A program made the translations under genes and the position numbers. Shown here one piece after another: positions 16,210 through 25,162 of a DNA stretch of 64,000 nt. The notes under the pieces were generated by a model. That model had not been told where the DNA came from. It made no database searches and saw nothing but the letters and a program-made list of their open reading frames with translations. The DNA is from CAIWHR01 sp963836265. Its GTDB lineage: Bacteria; Pseudomonadota; Gammaproteobacteria; Burkholderiales; Casimicrobiaceae. Numbering within the stretch: position 1 is the stretch's first letter; each line of letters starts with the position of its first letter. The stretch lies in the NCBI GenBank assembly GCA_963836265.1, contig CAWIIO010000007.1, positions 156,746 through 220,745 of the forward strand, given 5' to 3'.

Positions 16210-18014
16210 CGTTCCCGCTGCGCGCACTCGCGGCGCTCGTCGCGCTGATCGCGTGGCCGGCCTTTGCCGCGCCGACGTGGGCCGACCCGGCGAAAGCGCT
16301 GCGCGTGATGTTCCCGATCGCCGCGACGGGCTTCGATCCGCAGCCGTCGCAGGACTACTACTCGAACAACGTCAGCCGGCAGATCTTCGACGCGCTCTAC
16401 GAGCCGGATTATCTCGCGCGCCCTTACCGCTGGGTGCCCAACACGGCCGAGGCGCTGCCCGACATTTCCAAGGACGGATTGACGTGGACGATCCGCGTCA
16501 AGCGCGGAATCCGCTTCGCCGACGATCCGGTGTTCAAGGGCACCGCACGCGAGCTGACCGCCCAGGACTATGTCTATTCGTGGAAGCGGCTGGTCGATCC
16601 GCGCGTCCGCTCGCCGAATGCCTACTTCATCGCCGGCAAGCTCGTCGGCCTCGATTCCGCAGTCGCGAAGGCGAAGGCGGCGGGGAAGTTCGATTACGAC
16701 GCCGAGATCGAGGGCCTCCGGGCGATCGACCGCTACACGATCCGGTTGAAGCTCACCGAGCCCGATTACACGCTGTTCGGATTTCTCACGCAGACCGCGA
16801 TGGCCGCGGTGGCGCGCGAGGTCGTCGAAGCTTATGGCGATGCGAGCAGCTGGGTGATGGCGCATCCCGTCGGCACCGGCCCGTACCGGCTCAAAGAGTG
16901 GCGGCGGGGACAGAAGATCACGCTCGAGGCAAACCCGAATTATCGCGAAGAACGCTTCCCGGCCGCGCCTGCGAGCGCGGATGCGGCGACCGACGCAGTC
17001 GCGGAACGGATGCGAGGCAAGCGGCTGCCGCAGATCGGTCGGATCGAAATCGCGATCATCGAGGAGTCGAATCCGCAGCTCCTCGCCTTCAACTCGGGCG
17101 AGCTCGATTATGTCAACGTCCCCGCCGATCTCGTCGCCAAGGTCCTCGATGCGAACAATCGCCTGCTCCCTTCCTACGCGAAGGAAGGCGTGACGCTGCA
17201 TCGCGCGGTCCAGCCGGCGCTGCAGTACACGTACTTCAGCATGGAGGATCCCGTCGTCGGCGGTTACACCACCGAGAGGATCGGGCTTCGCCGCGCGATC
17301 ATGATGGGCTTCAACACCCCCGACCTGATCAAGGTCTGGTACCAGAATCAGGCGACGCCCGCGACGCAGCCGGTGCCGCCCGACGTCAGCGGCCACATCG
17401 CGGGCCTCGACGTTCATGTGCCCTTCGACCCCGCGACGGCGCGAGCGCTGCTCGACAAGCTCGGCTACAAGGATCGCGACGGCGACGGCTTTCGCGAGCT
17501 TCCCGACGGCAAGCCGCTCACGCTGACGATGGCCTCGCAGCCGACCAGCCGCGATCGCGAGCGCGACGAGCTGTGGAAGAGGAGCATGGATGCGATCGGC
17601 ATTCGCGTCGATTTCATCAAGCAGAAGTGGCCGGATCTGCTCAAGATGGCGCGCGCCGGCCAGCTCCAGCTCTGGCAGGTCGGCTGGATCACCACGGCCG
17701 GCGACGGCGACGCCTTCATGCAGCTCCTCTACGGACCGAACGCCGCGCAGTCGAACCTCGGCCGCTTTCGCAACGCGCAGTACGACGAGCTTTACCGGAA
17801 GAGCAAGGGCGTCCCGCCGGGTCGCGAGCGGGAGGAGCTCTACGCGAAGATGGATCGAATCGCCGCCGGCTACAGTCCGATGGATCTCGGCGTCTATCGC
17901 GTCGAGAACACGCTCGCGCGGCCGTGGCTCGTCGGCTACAAGAAGAACATCTATGTCGAGCACGGGTGGAAGTACTACGACATCGATCCCGCGCGGCTGA
18001 AGGCGGGGAAGTGA
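16206..18014 (+). CDS. ABC transporter peptide-type solute-binding protein (second copy)
   Basis: Tandem paralog of the preceding gene, 602 residues, clearly similar along the whole length (for example LRVMFPIAATGFDPQPSQDY, NPVGTGPYRLKEW written here as HPVGTGPYRLKEW, and FSMEDPVVGGYTTERIGLRR). The start MTFPLRALAALVAL overlaps the upstream stop as ATGA, so translation is coupled. A signal peptide ends near PAFAAPTWA. As with the first copy, no permease or ATPase gene is nearby, so the pair would have to work with a transporter encoded elsewhere or with different permeases. Ligand unknown. Confidence 0.87.
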   Translation: MTFPLRALAALVALIAWPAFAAPTWADPAKALRVMFPIAATGFDPQPSQDYYSNNVSRQIFDALYEPDYLARPYRWVPNTAEALPDISKDGLTWTIRVKRGIRFADDPVFKGTARELTAQDYVYSWKRLVDPRVRSPNAYFIAGKLVGLDSAVAKAKAAGKFDYDAEIEGLRAIDRYTIRLKLTEPDYTLFGFLTQTAMAAVAREVVEAYGDASSWVMAHPVGTGPYRLKEWRRGQKITLEANPNYREERFPAAPASADAATDAVAERMRGKRLPQIGRIEIAIIEESNPQLLAFNSGELDYVNVPADLVAKVLDANNRLLPSYAKEGVTLHRAVQPALQYTYFSMEDPVVGGYTTERIGLRRAIMMGFNTPDLIKVWYQNQATPATQPVPPDVSGHIAGLDVHVPFDPATARALLDKLGYKDRDGDGFRELPDGKPLTLTMASQPTSRDRERDELWKRSMDAIGIRVDFIKQKWPDLLKMARAGQLQLWQVGWITTAGDGDAFMQLLYGPNAAQSNLGRFRNAQYDELYRKSKGVPPGREREELYAKMDRIAAGYSPMDLGVYRVENTLARPWLVGYKKNIYVEHGWKYYDIDPARLKAGK

Positions 18015-18467
18015 TCCGGCGCCTCGCGCGCTCGGACCGGCGTCCGCCGTTGCATTCGCGCGACAGGCGGTCGATCTCCGGCGCCGAAATACGGTGCGGC
18101 GCATTGCCGCGAGGCGTACGACCGCGTACGATTGCAATCACGATCAAGACCAAGACCCGAGCCCTCGCGGCAGAGCCCATGATCAGCGCACAAGCCAACG
18201 TTCCGTTCACGACCGCCGCGGCGGTCGCGTTCGTCCGTGGCAGCGGCATGATCCGATGGCTGCCGCGGATGGCGGATCGCCCCGCCTCGTTCGCGGCGAT
18301 CCTCGGCATCGACCGCGGCGTCACGCGGTAATCGCCTGGCCGATATCCCGCCAGGCAGCAGGCGGGAAACGGTCCCCTCGCAACACCGCCTGTTCTTTGC
18401 GTTCTTGCCGCGTGTTGCGGCACGTACCGGCTTTGCCGGCGACGGCAGAAAAGAAACAGGCGTCGAT
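18015..18467. other. Intergenic region before the MFS gene
   Basis: These 453 bases contain short frames on both strands, none with a family match or ribosome-binding site that I can defend. The plus-strand frame ending near 18331 has no clear start and reads through low-complexity sequence. The promoter for the MFS gene should lie here, but I see no good sigma70 match. Confidence 0.35.
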
Positions 18468-19742
18468 ATGTCTTATCTCAAGCACACGTTCGGCCGCGTC
18501 TTCGGCGGTCTCTGGCGAAGCCCCGACTTCCTCAAGCTCTGGGGGTCGCTGACGATCACGTCGTTCGGCGCCCAGGTCACGAACCTCGCGTTGCCGCTCA
18601 CCGCCGCGGTGCTTCTGCACGCGACGCCGTGGCAGATGGGCGTGCTGGTCGCGCTCGAAACGCTGCCGTTTGCGCTGGTGAGCCTCCACGCGGGGGTGTT
18701 GATCGATCGCGTGCGCAAGCTGCCGATCGTGATCGCCGCCGACCTCGGACGCGGCGCCGCGCTGCTCGCGATTCCCGTCGCCGCGTACTTCGATGCCTTG
18801 TCGATGAACATCCTGTTCGCCGTCGGCTTCGTCTGCGGCGTGCAGAACGTCGTCGGTGGCGCGGCCTACCAGGTGCTGCTCGCGCAATTGGCCGGCCGTG
18901 CGCGGCTGGTCGAGGCGAACGCGAAGATCATCCTCGGCGAGACGTCGTCGGCGTTGATCGGACCCGGGCTCGCGGGGGGCCTCATTCAGCTGCTGACCGC
19001 GCCCTTCGCGATCCTGCTCGATGCGCTCGCCTTCTTCGCTTCGGCGCTGATGCTGCGCCGGGTGCGCGCGCCGCACGACGTTGTCCATCCGGGCCCGAAC
19101 GCGACGGTCGGTGCCGAGATCCGCGAGGGTCTGAAGCTCGTCCGGCGCAACCCGACGCTGCAGGCGCTTGCATGGCTCGCGGGGCTGTGGCAAGTCCTTC
19201 ACCACATGCAGGTCGCAGTGCTGATCCTGTTCGCGACCCGCGAACTCGGTTTGTCTCCCGGGGCGATCGGCCTGACGTACATGTTCGGCGGCGCGGGTTG
19301 CGTGCTGGCGGCGGCGTCCGCGCAGCGGCTTTCCGCCCGCTTCGGCGTCGGCCCGGTCATCGTCCATGGGCTGATCCTGACGGCGCTCGGCTGGCAGGCG
19401 TTCGGGCTCGTTTCGGGACCCGCCTGGGTCGCGACGCTGGCGCTCGGGTGCGCGATGCTGGTGTTCGACTTCGGCGCAATCATCTATGCGATCAACTACC
19501 TGTCGTTGCGGCAGGCGATCACGCCCGACCGGCTCCTGGGGCGGATGACGGCGACGATGCGCTTCCTGACGATCGCCGCGGCGCCGCTCGGGTCGCTTGC
19601 CGGCGGCGCGCTCGCAACCGCGGTCGGATTGCGCGCGACGCTCCTCACGGTGGGCGTCCTCGGGCTCGCGCTGACGGTAGGCGCGGTGGTCTGGTCGCCG
19701 GTGCGACGCCATCACGAGCTGCCGGCGGCGGCGAGCGACTGA
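18468..19742 (+). CDS. MFS transporter (MFS_3, exporter-like)
   Basis: Inner-membrane major facilitator, 424 residues with about 12 hydrophobic segments. The N-terminal FGGLWRSPDFLKLWGSLTITSFGAQVTNLALPL and the loop LIDRVRKLPIVIAADLGRG after helix 2 are typical of the EntS-like or transmembrane secretion effector subfamily, which exports small molecules. The start MSYLKHTFGRVF is chosen as the first Met before this pattern. The stop overlaps the start of the next gene (TGATG), so the two are probably one unit. The substrate is unknown. Confidence 0.88.
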   Translation: MSYLKHTFGRVFGGLWRSPDFLKLWGSLTITSFGAQVTNLALPLTAAVLLHATPWQMGVLVALETLPFALVSLHAGVLIDRVRKLPIVIAADLGRGAALLAIPVAAYFDALSMNILFAVGFVCGVQNVVGGAAYQVLLAQLAGRARLVEANAKIILGETSSALIGPGLAGGLIQLLTAPFAILLDALAFFASALMLRRVRAPHDVVHPGPNATVGAEIREGLKLVRRNPTLQALAWLAGLWQVLHHMQVAVLILFATRELGLSPGAIGLTYMFGGAGCVLAAASAQRLSARFGVGPVIVHGLILTALGWQAFGLVSGPAWVATLALGCAMLVFDFGAIIYAINYLSLRQAITPDRLLGRMTATMRFLTIAAAPLGSLAGGALATAVGLRATLLTVGVLGLALTVGAVVWSPVRRHHELPAAASD

Positions 19743-20467
19743 TGCCGGCCGACGCAGGCGTGCGCGGGGCCGCGCTGCCCGCCATCGCGGCGCTCGCGAT
19801 CGTTGCGCTGGCTGCCGGGTGCGACGCGGTGACGTCGGTCGCCGAGCGCGCGGGCGTCGTCAGCTTCGAAGCGCGTTGCGAGCGAAAGCTGCCGAAGACG
19901 GCGATCGACGTCGTCACGACTCCGATCGTCTACGCGACGAATCGCGATCGCTCGTATACCGAGCTTACGCAGATGAGCGGCGAGGGGGGATCGGCGGTTC
20001 TCGCGCTCGGGCTGACGACGGCGGAGATTTCTCAGCACGCTTCTCTCGAAACGGCCGGCATCGAGGACACGAAGAGCGGGCGAATCTGCGTGCGCCCGGC
20101 GATCAGGGTCGAGCTTTCGATGACGCCGATGACGGTATACGTCGGTCGGGAGGTTGCGGGCGACCCGTGCCGCGAAGCGGCGATCCTCGAGCACGAGATG
20201 AAGCACGTCGCCGTCTACCGGCAACGGCTCGAGGAAATCGGGGCCGAGGTGCGCGCCGCTCTCGTCAAGAGCTACGGTAGCCGGGTCTTCTACTTCAGTG
20301 ACCGGGCCGGGGGGCAGCGGCAGATGCAAAAGGCGCTGACCGACGAACTCGACACGCTGCTGGGCGAGAATGCGCGGCAGATAAAGGAGCGCCAGCGGAC
20401 AGTCGATTCGCCGGAGGAATACGCACGCGTGGCGGCGGCCTGCGGCGGCATGCTCGTGACCCGGTAA
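19742..20467 (+). CDS. Putative lipoprotein with HExxH motif (DUF922-like)
   Basis: Protein of 241 residues, not recognised with certainty. The N-terminus PAIAALAIVALAAGCDA looks like a lipoprotein signal with a lipobox-like AAGC. Near residue 150 is EAAILEHEMKHVAVYRQRL, whose HEMKH matches the zinc-protease pattern HExxH, and two further acidic residues follow in an E-rich helix. This resembles DUF922, a family of predicted secreted Zn-dependent proteases, but I could not confirm the alignment. It is translationally coupled to the upstream MFS gene. Only 18 bases separate its stop from the convergent astB stop. Confidence 0.65.
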   Translation: MPADAGVRGAALPAIAALAIVALAAGCDAVTSVAERAGVVSFEARCERKLPKTAIDVVTTPIVYATNRDRSYTELTQMSGEGGSAVLALGLTTAEISQHASLETAGIEDTKSGRICVRPAIRVELSMTPMTVYVGREVAGDPCREAAILEHEMKHVAVYRQRLEEIGAEVRAALVKSYGSRVFYFSDRAGGQRQMQKALTDELDTLLGENARQIKERQRTVDSPEEYARVAAACGGMLVTR

Positions 20468-20485
20468 TGGCGCGCTGCTTCGGCC

Positions 20486-21892
20486 TCATCCGCCATCGAG
20501 CTGGAACGCATGGACCGCAGGCAAGCGCAGGATTCCCGTGAGCTCGTCGAGCGCGCGCCGCGATTCGTCGAGAAGTGCCGGGTCGCCCAGATCCTCGGGC
20601 GCGAGCCGATCGCGGTAATGGCGCCGGATCCACGCGTCGAGCTCGGCGTCCAGCGTCCCGTCGAGAATCACGCGCGCGCCGAGCGCGCTCCGCTCGTCGG
20701 CCGTCAGCGTGACCGAAAGCCGCAGGCAGGCGGGTCCGCCACCGTTTTGCATGCTCTGCCGCAGGTCGAACGTCAGCACTTCGGCGATCGGCCCGCCACG
20801 GGCGGTCAGACGCTCGACAAGGGCGCCGACCGCGCGATGCTCGCGGCATTCGGCGGGCGCGACGAGCAGCAGCGCGCCGTCGGGCTGTTGCAAGAGCTGG
20901 CTGTTGAAGACGTACGTGGCGACGGCATCGCCAACGCTCACGTCGGCATCGTTGACGACGATCGGCGTGAACGCCGGACCGATCCTGCCGGCGAGTTCCG
21001 CGAGCAGCGCGTCCTGATCGAGGTATGCGCGCTCGTGGCAGAAGAGCACGTTGCCGCAGGCGACGGCGATCACGTCGTTGTGGAACACGCCGGCGTCGAT
21101 CGCCTTGGGATTCTGCTGCGCGAACACCGTGCGCACGGGATCGAGGCCATGACGCCGCGCGATCGCGGCGGACGCCTCGCGGGTCTGGCGCGCCGGGAAT
21201 TTCTGCGGCGCCGGCGCGGCCGCGTCGTAGGCGGTGCGCCCATAGACGAACATCTCGACGCCGGGCGAGCCGGCCGTCCCGGACAGGCGCAGGTGATTCG
21301 CCGCGCCCTCGTCGCCATACTGCGCTGCCGCGGGCAACGGATCGTGAACGACGAAATGCTCCGCGGCGGAGAAGATCGCGCGCAGCACGCGGGCGGTCGT
21401 TCGCGCTTCGAGCGAGCGATGGAAATGGCTGACGAGATTCGCGGGCGTGAAATGGACGCGGCGATCGGCGGTGTCGGCGGACGGACTCACGGTCGCGGCG
21501 TTCGCGGCCCACATGGCGGCAGCGGACGAGCACGCGGCGAGGACCTGCGGGGCCTCGGTTGCGGCGCGCCGGACGATGTCCGCGTCGCCGCCGGTGAACC
21601 CGAGCGCGCGCAGGGCGCCGACATCGGGCCGCTCGTGCGGCGGCAGGACGGCCTGGGCAAATCCGCGCGCGGCGAGCGCGCGCATCTTCGCCAATCCCTG
21701 CAGTGCGGCTTCGCGGGGATTGGCGATCCGGCGCGCGTTCCTTTCGGCGGCGAGATTGCCCCGCGCAAGCCCCGCGTAGTTGTGCGTCGGCCCCGGGATG
21801 CCGTCGAAGTTGACGGGGCCGGTGACGAATTTCCGCGGCGCGCCGTTCGCGATGGCCGGAGCCGGTTGGGGGAAATTCGTCTCTGACCCCAT
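20486..21892 (-). CDS. astB: N-succinylarginine dihydrolase AstB
   Basis: Second enzyme of the arginine succinyltransferase pathway; splits succinylarginine to succinylornithine, CO2 and two ammonia. Core family sequence begins at VNFDGIPGPTHNYAGLARGN and includes FHNDVIAVACGNVLFCHERA and the C-terminal QSMQNGGGPACLRLSV with the catalytic Cys region. The frame has 468 residues against about 447 in the family. The extra N-terminus MGSETNFPQPAPAIANG starts inside a GGGGTCAGAG-type repeat, and I see no other ATG, GTG or TTG in frame before the core. The repeat therefore seems to supply the start codon. Its ATG follows the astA stop with no gap. Confidence 0.93.
   Translation of the reverse strand: MGSETNFPQPAPAIANGAPRKFVTGPVNFDGIPGPTHNYAGLARGNLAAERNARRIANPREAALQGLAKMRALAARGFAQAVLPPHERPDVGALRALGFTGGDADIVRRAATEAPQVLAACSSAAAMWAANAATVSPSADTADRRVHFTPANLVSHFHRSLEARTTARVLRAIFSAAEHFVVHDPLPAAAQYGDEGAANHLRLSGTAGSPGVEMFVYGRTAYDAAAPAPQKFPARQTREASAAIARRHGLDPVRTVFAQQNPKAIDAGVFHNDVIAVACGNVLFCHERAYLDQDALLAELAGRIGPAFTPIVVNDADVSVGDAVATYVFNSQLLQQPDGALLLVAPAECREHRAVGALVERLTARGGPIAEVLTFDLRQSMQNGGGPACLRLSVTLTADERSALGARVILDGTLDAELDAWIRRHYRDRLAPEDLGDPALLDESRRALDELTGILRLPAVHAFQLDGG
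21872..21892. repeat. REP-like half-site at the astB start
   Basis: On the minus strand the sequence reads ATGGGGTCAGAGACGAATTTC, closely matching the arms of the palindrome at 2444-2524 (GGGTCAGAGACGA shared). Only one arm is present. Its first three bases are the astB start codon. Confidence 0.65.
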
Positions 21893-22939
21893 CTATCGGT
21901 CACGCGGCGAGAGCGGGACGGCGCGCACCGTGTCGCCTTCACCCACGCGGAGTTGCGCGGCCGCGTAGGGAAGGAGCGGCAGGCGATCGACGCGCGCGGA
22001 CGCCTGCACGAGCACCGTGCGGAAATCCTCGAACCGCCGGTTGGCGATGAGCCATGGCACGTCGTCGGTCAGGCTGTCGGGGACCGGATCGCCTTCGCCC
22101 AGCGTGACCGGCAGCACCACGCTCTGCCGCACCGCGTGAATGTTGTCGCGAAAGCATTCGAGCGTAGGCCCCGCGTCGAAAATGTCGACGTAGCCCTCGT
22201 AGCGGAAGCCCTCCTGCTCGAGGAGCGCGCGCGCCGGTTGCGTGTCGTCGTGGACGGCGCCGATCACCGCGCGGGCGGATTCGGGCAGCAGGTTCGCGTA
22301 CACCGGGTGCCGGGGCATCAGTTCCGCGACGAACGCTTTCTGTCCGATGCCGGTCAGGTAATCGGCGGTCGAGTATTCCATCGCGAAAAAGTGGCGGCCC
22401 AGTCCTTCCCAGAACGGGCTCCTGCCATCGGAATCGAGCTTGCCGCGCAACTCCGCGATCACCTTGGGCGCAAAGCGCTTGGCGAATTCCGCGATGAACA
22501 GCAGGCGGCTCTTCGCGAGCAGCGGGCCGTTCCTGCCGTGGCGGAACGCGGAATCGAGAAACAGCGAGCAAAGCTCGGTGTGACCGGTATGGTCGTTGGC
22601 GAGGAAGAGCGTCGGCACGGCCGTGTAGACGTCGAGTGCGCGCGAAGCGTGGACGAGGGTGCCGACGTGGTAGTTGTACCAGGGCTCCATCAGCCCGACG
22701 GCCGCCTCGATGGCGGCGATGCCGGCGACGCGCGCGTCCGCGGAGTCGACGAGCACGAACACGTAGCAGGCTTCGGCGCGCGTCGCCGTCCCCGCGAACG
22801 ATGCGAGCGAGCGGTCGATCCGCGAGGACAGCCGCTCGCGATCGGCAGGCAGCGTCGTCAAGCCGCGTCCCGTCCGCTCGGACAGCGCGAGCACCGCCGG
22901 CAGGTCGTCGCGCGCGATCGGCCGGACGAAGAACATCAC
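21893..22939 (-). CDS. astA: Arginine N-succinyltransferase AstA
   Basis: First enzyme of the AST pathway; transfers succinyl from succinyl-CoA to arginine. It has 348 residues, close to the family length. It begins MMFFVRPIARDDLPAVLALSERTGRGLTTLP and has the characteristic EPWYNYHVGTLVHAS, LCSLFLDSAFRHGRNG and EGFRYEGYVDIFDAGPTLEC segments. It lies between astC and astB in the order C-A-B on the minus strand, with six bases to astC and none to astB. There is one subunit gene, not the two (aruF and aruG) of Pseudomonas. Complete and unremarkable. Confidence 0.95.
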   Translation of the reverse strand: MMFFVRPIARDDLPAVLALSERTGRGLTTLPADRERLSSRIDRSLASFAGTATRAEACYVFVLVDSADARVAGIAAIEAAVGLMEPWYNYHVGTLVHASRALDVYTAVPTLFLANDHTGHTELCSLFLDSAFRHGRNGPLLAKSRLLFIAEFAKRFAPKVIAELRGKLDSDGRSPFWEGLGRHFFAMEYSTADYLTGIGQKAFVAELMPRHPVYANLLPESARAVIGAVHDDTQPARALLEQEGFRYEGYVDIFDAGPTLECFRDNIHAVRQSVVLPVTLGEGDPVPDSLTDDVPWLIANRRFEDFRTVLVQASARVDRLPLLPYAAAQLRVGEGDTVRAVPLSPRDR

Positions 22940-22945
22940 GGAACC

Positions 22946-24250
22946 TCAGGTCAGCGCGCGATTGAGCGCGACCTCGAGGCGTGCCAGGCCCTCGAGGATT
23001 TCGTCGAGGCCGATCACGAGCGACGGGGCGATCCTGACGACATCAGGGCCCGCGACGAGCACGATGACGCCCGCTTCATAGGCGGCATTCACGACGTCCA
23101 TCGACTTGCCCTTCCACGCCGGGTCGAGCTCGGCGCCGATCCACACTCCTTCGCCGCGCAGGTCGGCGAACACGTGGCGCCGCGCGTTGATCGCCTTCAG
23201 GCCCTCCATGAACAGCGCATGACGCGCTCTCACGCCGTCCAGCACCTCGGTCGTATTGATCACGTCGAACACGGCGCCCGCGACCGCGCAGGCGAGCGGA
23301 TTGCCCCCGTAGGTCGTGCCGTGCACGCCCACCGAAAAGACGCCGGCGACCTCCGCCGTCGCCAGCATCGCACCGACCGGAAAGCCTCCACCCAGCCCCT
23401 TCGCGCTCGTCATGATGTCCGGCACGATGCCCTTCTGCATGTACGAGAACAGCGTGCCGGTGCGGCCCATCCCGCTCTGGATTTCGTCGAGGATCAGGAG
23501 CGCGTGATGCGCATCGCACAGCTTCCGTGCCGCCTGCAGGAACGCCGGGGCACCCGGCACCATGCCGCCTTCGCCTTGCATCGGCTCGAGAATCACCGCG
23601 CAGATGTCGTCGCCGCCTTCGTCGCGGAACGCGGCTTCGAGCGCAGCGACGTCGTTGTACGGGACGTGCGTGAAGCCCGCGGGGTTCGGCCCGAAGCCGC
23701 TCGCGTATTTCGCCTGCCCGCCGGCGGTCACCGTGAGGAGCGTGCGGCCGTGGAACGCGTTCAGCGTCGAGATCACGCGGATCTTGTCCGGCCCATGGCG
23801 GTCGTGCGCGTAGCGGCGCGCGAGCTTCAGCGCCGCCTCGTTGGCTTCGGCGCCGGAATTGCAGAAGAACGTCCGCTCGGCGAACGTCGCGTCGGTGAGC
23901 CGCTTCGCGAGCCGCAGCGCGGGCTCGTTGGTCATCCAGTTCGAGACGTGCCAGATCTTTCGCGCCTGCTCCTCGATCGCCTTCACCATCGCCGGATGGC
24001 AGTGGCCGAGCGCGGTCACCGCCACGCCGGCGGCGAAGTCGATGTACATCCGGCCGTCCTGGTCCCAGACGCGCGAGCCTTCGCCGCGGACGGGGATGAA
24101 CGGCGCCGGCGCAAAGCACGGCACCATCACTTCGTCGAACGTCGCGCGCGTGACGGGCAGGCTTGCCGTCGCATTCGCGCCGGCGGCGAGAGCCCGCTGC
24201 GACGTCGTCGCGATGACCGCCTTTGCGGACGATGACAGCGGCGGGAACAT
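22946..24250 (-). CDS. astC: Succinylornithine/acetylornithine aminotransferase
   Basis: PLP-dependent class III aminotransferase, 434 residues. Motifs include GHCHPAMVKAIEEQA, NSGAEANEAALKLAR, the PLP-binding LILDEIQSGMGRTG, and SAKGLGGGFPVGAM with the Schiff-base Lys. Position directly upstream of astA and astB makes succinylornithine transaminase (AstC) the likely role, but related ArgD enzymes share the sequence and often the activity; GABA aminotransferases are a weaker alternative. First gene of the visible ast unit. The pathway genes astD and astE are not in this window. Confidence 0.88.
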   Translation of the reverse strand: MFPPLSSSAKAVIATTSQRALAAGANATASLPVTRATFDEVMVPCFAPAPFIPVRGEGSRVWDQDGRMYIDFAAGVAVTALGHCHPAMVKAIEEQARKIWHVSNWMTNEPALRLAKRLTDATFAERTFFCNSGAEANEAALKLARRYAHDRHGPDKIRVISTLNAFHGRTLLTVTAGGQAKYASGFGPNPAGFTHVPYNDVAALEAAFRDEGGDDICAVILEPMQGEGGMVPGAPAFLQAARKLCDAHHALLILDEIQSGMGRTGTLFSYMQKGIVPDIMTSAKGLGGGFPVGAMLATAEVAGVFSVGVHGTTYGGNPLACAVAGAVFDVINTTEVLDGVRARHALFMEGLKAINARRHVFADLRGEGVWIGAELDPAWKGKSMDVVNAAYEAGVIVLVAGPDVVRIAPSLVIGLDEILEGLARLEVALNRALT

Positions 24251-24272
24251 GGCGGCGGGACGCTCGCGGGGC

Positions 24273-24638
24273 TTACGCGGGAATCGGGACCGCCGCGACG
24301 ACCTGGATCTCGACCCTGTACTCGGGGAGGGCGAGCGTCGCCTGCACCGTGGCGCGCGCCGGCGTGTGTCCCGCCACGACCCAGCGCTCCCACACGGCGT
24401 TCATCATTGCGAAATCGGCCATGTCGCGAAGGTAGATCGTCGCCGACAGAATTTTCGTCTTGTCGGAACCGGCTTCGACCAGGAGCTCGTCGATCTTCGC
24501 CAGCACCTGCTGCACCTGACCGGTGAGGTCGGCCTTCGGATCGGCGGGAACCTGGCCGGCGAGATACGCGGTGCCGGACGCGCGATTGATGACGAGGTCC
24601 GACAGGCGCTTGCCGACGTTGCGGCGCTCGATGGTCAC
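24273..24638 (-). CDS. RidA family protein
   Basis: Member of the YjgF/YER057c/UK114 family, which hydrolyses reactive enamine and imine intermediates released by PLP enzymes. It has 121 residues. The start is set at GTG (VTIERRNVGKRLSD) because the family N-terminus begins here; no ATG fits. AYLAGQVPADPKAD and the signature ATVQATLALPEYRVEIQVVA are present, but the exact subfamily is uncertain. It precedes the aminotransferase gene by 22 bases on the same strand, a sensible pairing since aminotransferases generate such intermediates. Confidence 0.88.
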   Translation of the reverse strand: MTIERRNVGKRLSDLVINRASGTAYLAGQVPADPKADLTGQVQQVLAKIDELLVEAGSDKTKILSATIYLRDMADFAMMNAVWERWVVAGHTPARATVQATLALPEYRVEIQVVAAVPIPA

Positions 24639-24694
24639 GGTGCTATCCTGCCGTGGGCGCGCCCGGCGGGCGCTGACGGCGAATTGTAAGCGAA

Positions 24695-25069
24695 ATGACC
24701 TCCCGACTTGCGGTTTTACTCGCCGCAGCGTTCCTGCTCGTGGCGGTCGCCGCCGGCGCGTTCGGTGCGCACGCGGCGAGAGCCTCGCTCGCGCCCGCCT
24801 CGATGGCCGTCTACCAGACCGCCGTTCAATATCAGTTCTGGCATGCGCTCGGATTGCTGGCCGTCGGCATCCTCCTTCTGCACGAGCCCGGCAACCGAGC
24901 GCTCGCCGCGGCGGCGTGGATGCTGGCGGCCGGGATCGTCCTTTTCTGCGGCAGCCTGTACGCGCTGGCGCTGACCGGGGCTCACGGCTTCGGATACGCG
25001 ACGCCGGTCGGCGGCGTCGCGTTGCTCGCGGCATGGGCGATGCTCGCGTGGGCGACGTTGTGGTGGTGA
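24695..25069 (+). CDS. DUF423 membrane protein (YgdD-like)
   Basis: Small inner-membrane protein of 124 residues with four hydrophobic helices. The DUF423 pattern is clear: GAFGAHAARASL after the first helix, YQTAVQYQFWHALGLL, then CGSLYALALTG and TPVGGVALLAAWAML. Function is unknown for the family. The start MTSRLAVLLAAAFLL is the first Met. It is divergent from ridA and convergent with the Bug-type gene, the gap to the latter being filled by a palindromic repeat. Confidence 0.9.
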   Translation: MTSRLAVLLAAAFLLVAVAAGAFGAHAARASLAPASMAVYQTAVQYQFWHALGLLAVGILLLHEPGNRALAAAAWMLAAGIVLFCGSLYALALTGAHGFGYATPVGGVALLAAWAMLAWATLWW

Positions 25070-25074
25070 TTACG

Positions 25075-25157
25075 CTTGTCGTCCGCGCGGACGCGGGGGT
25101 CCAGAGTCTTTCCTGCACATGAAACGCCACTGGGTTCCCGCGTTCGCGGGAACGACG
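25075..25157. repeat. Full copy of the palindromic repeat in a convergent gap
   Basis: A two-armed copy: the left hairpin around GTCCGCGCGGACGCGGGGGTCC and the right hairpin TTCCCGCG-TT-CGCGGGAA (25135-25152) flank ATGAAACGCCACTGGG. It fills the 93-base gap between the convergent DUF423 and Bug genes and could act as a bidirectional terminator, though it has no T tract. Confidence 0.75.
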
Positions 25158-25162
25158 TTGTC

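Noticed and set aside
18094..18552. Short plus-strand frame before the MFS gene
   Set aside because: It overlaps the MFS start, has no ribosome-binding site and reads as low-complexity arginine-rich sequence.
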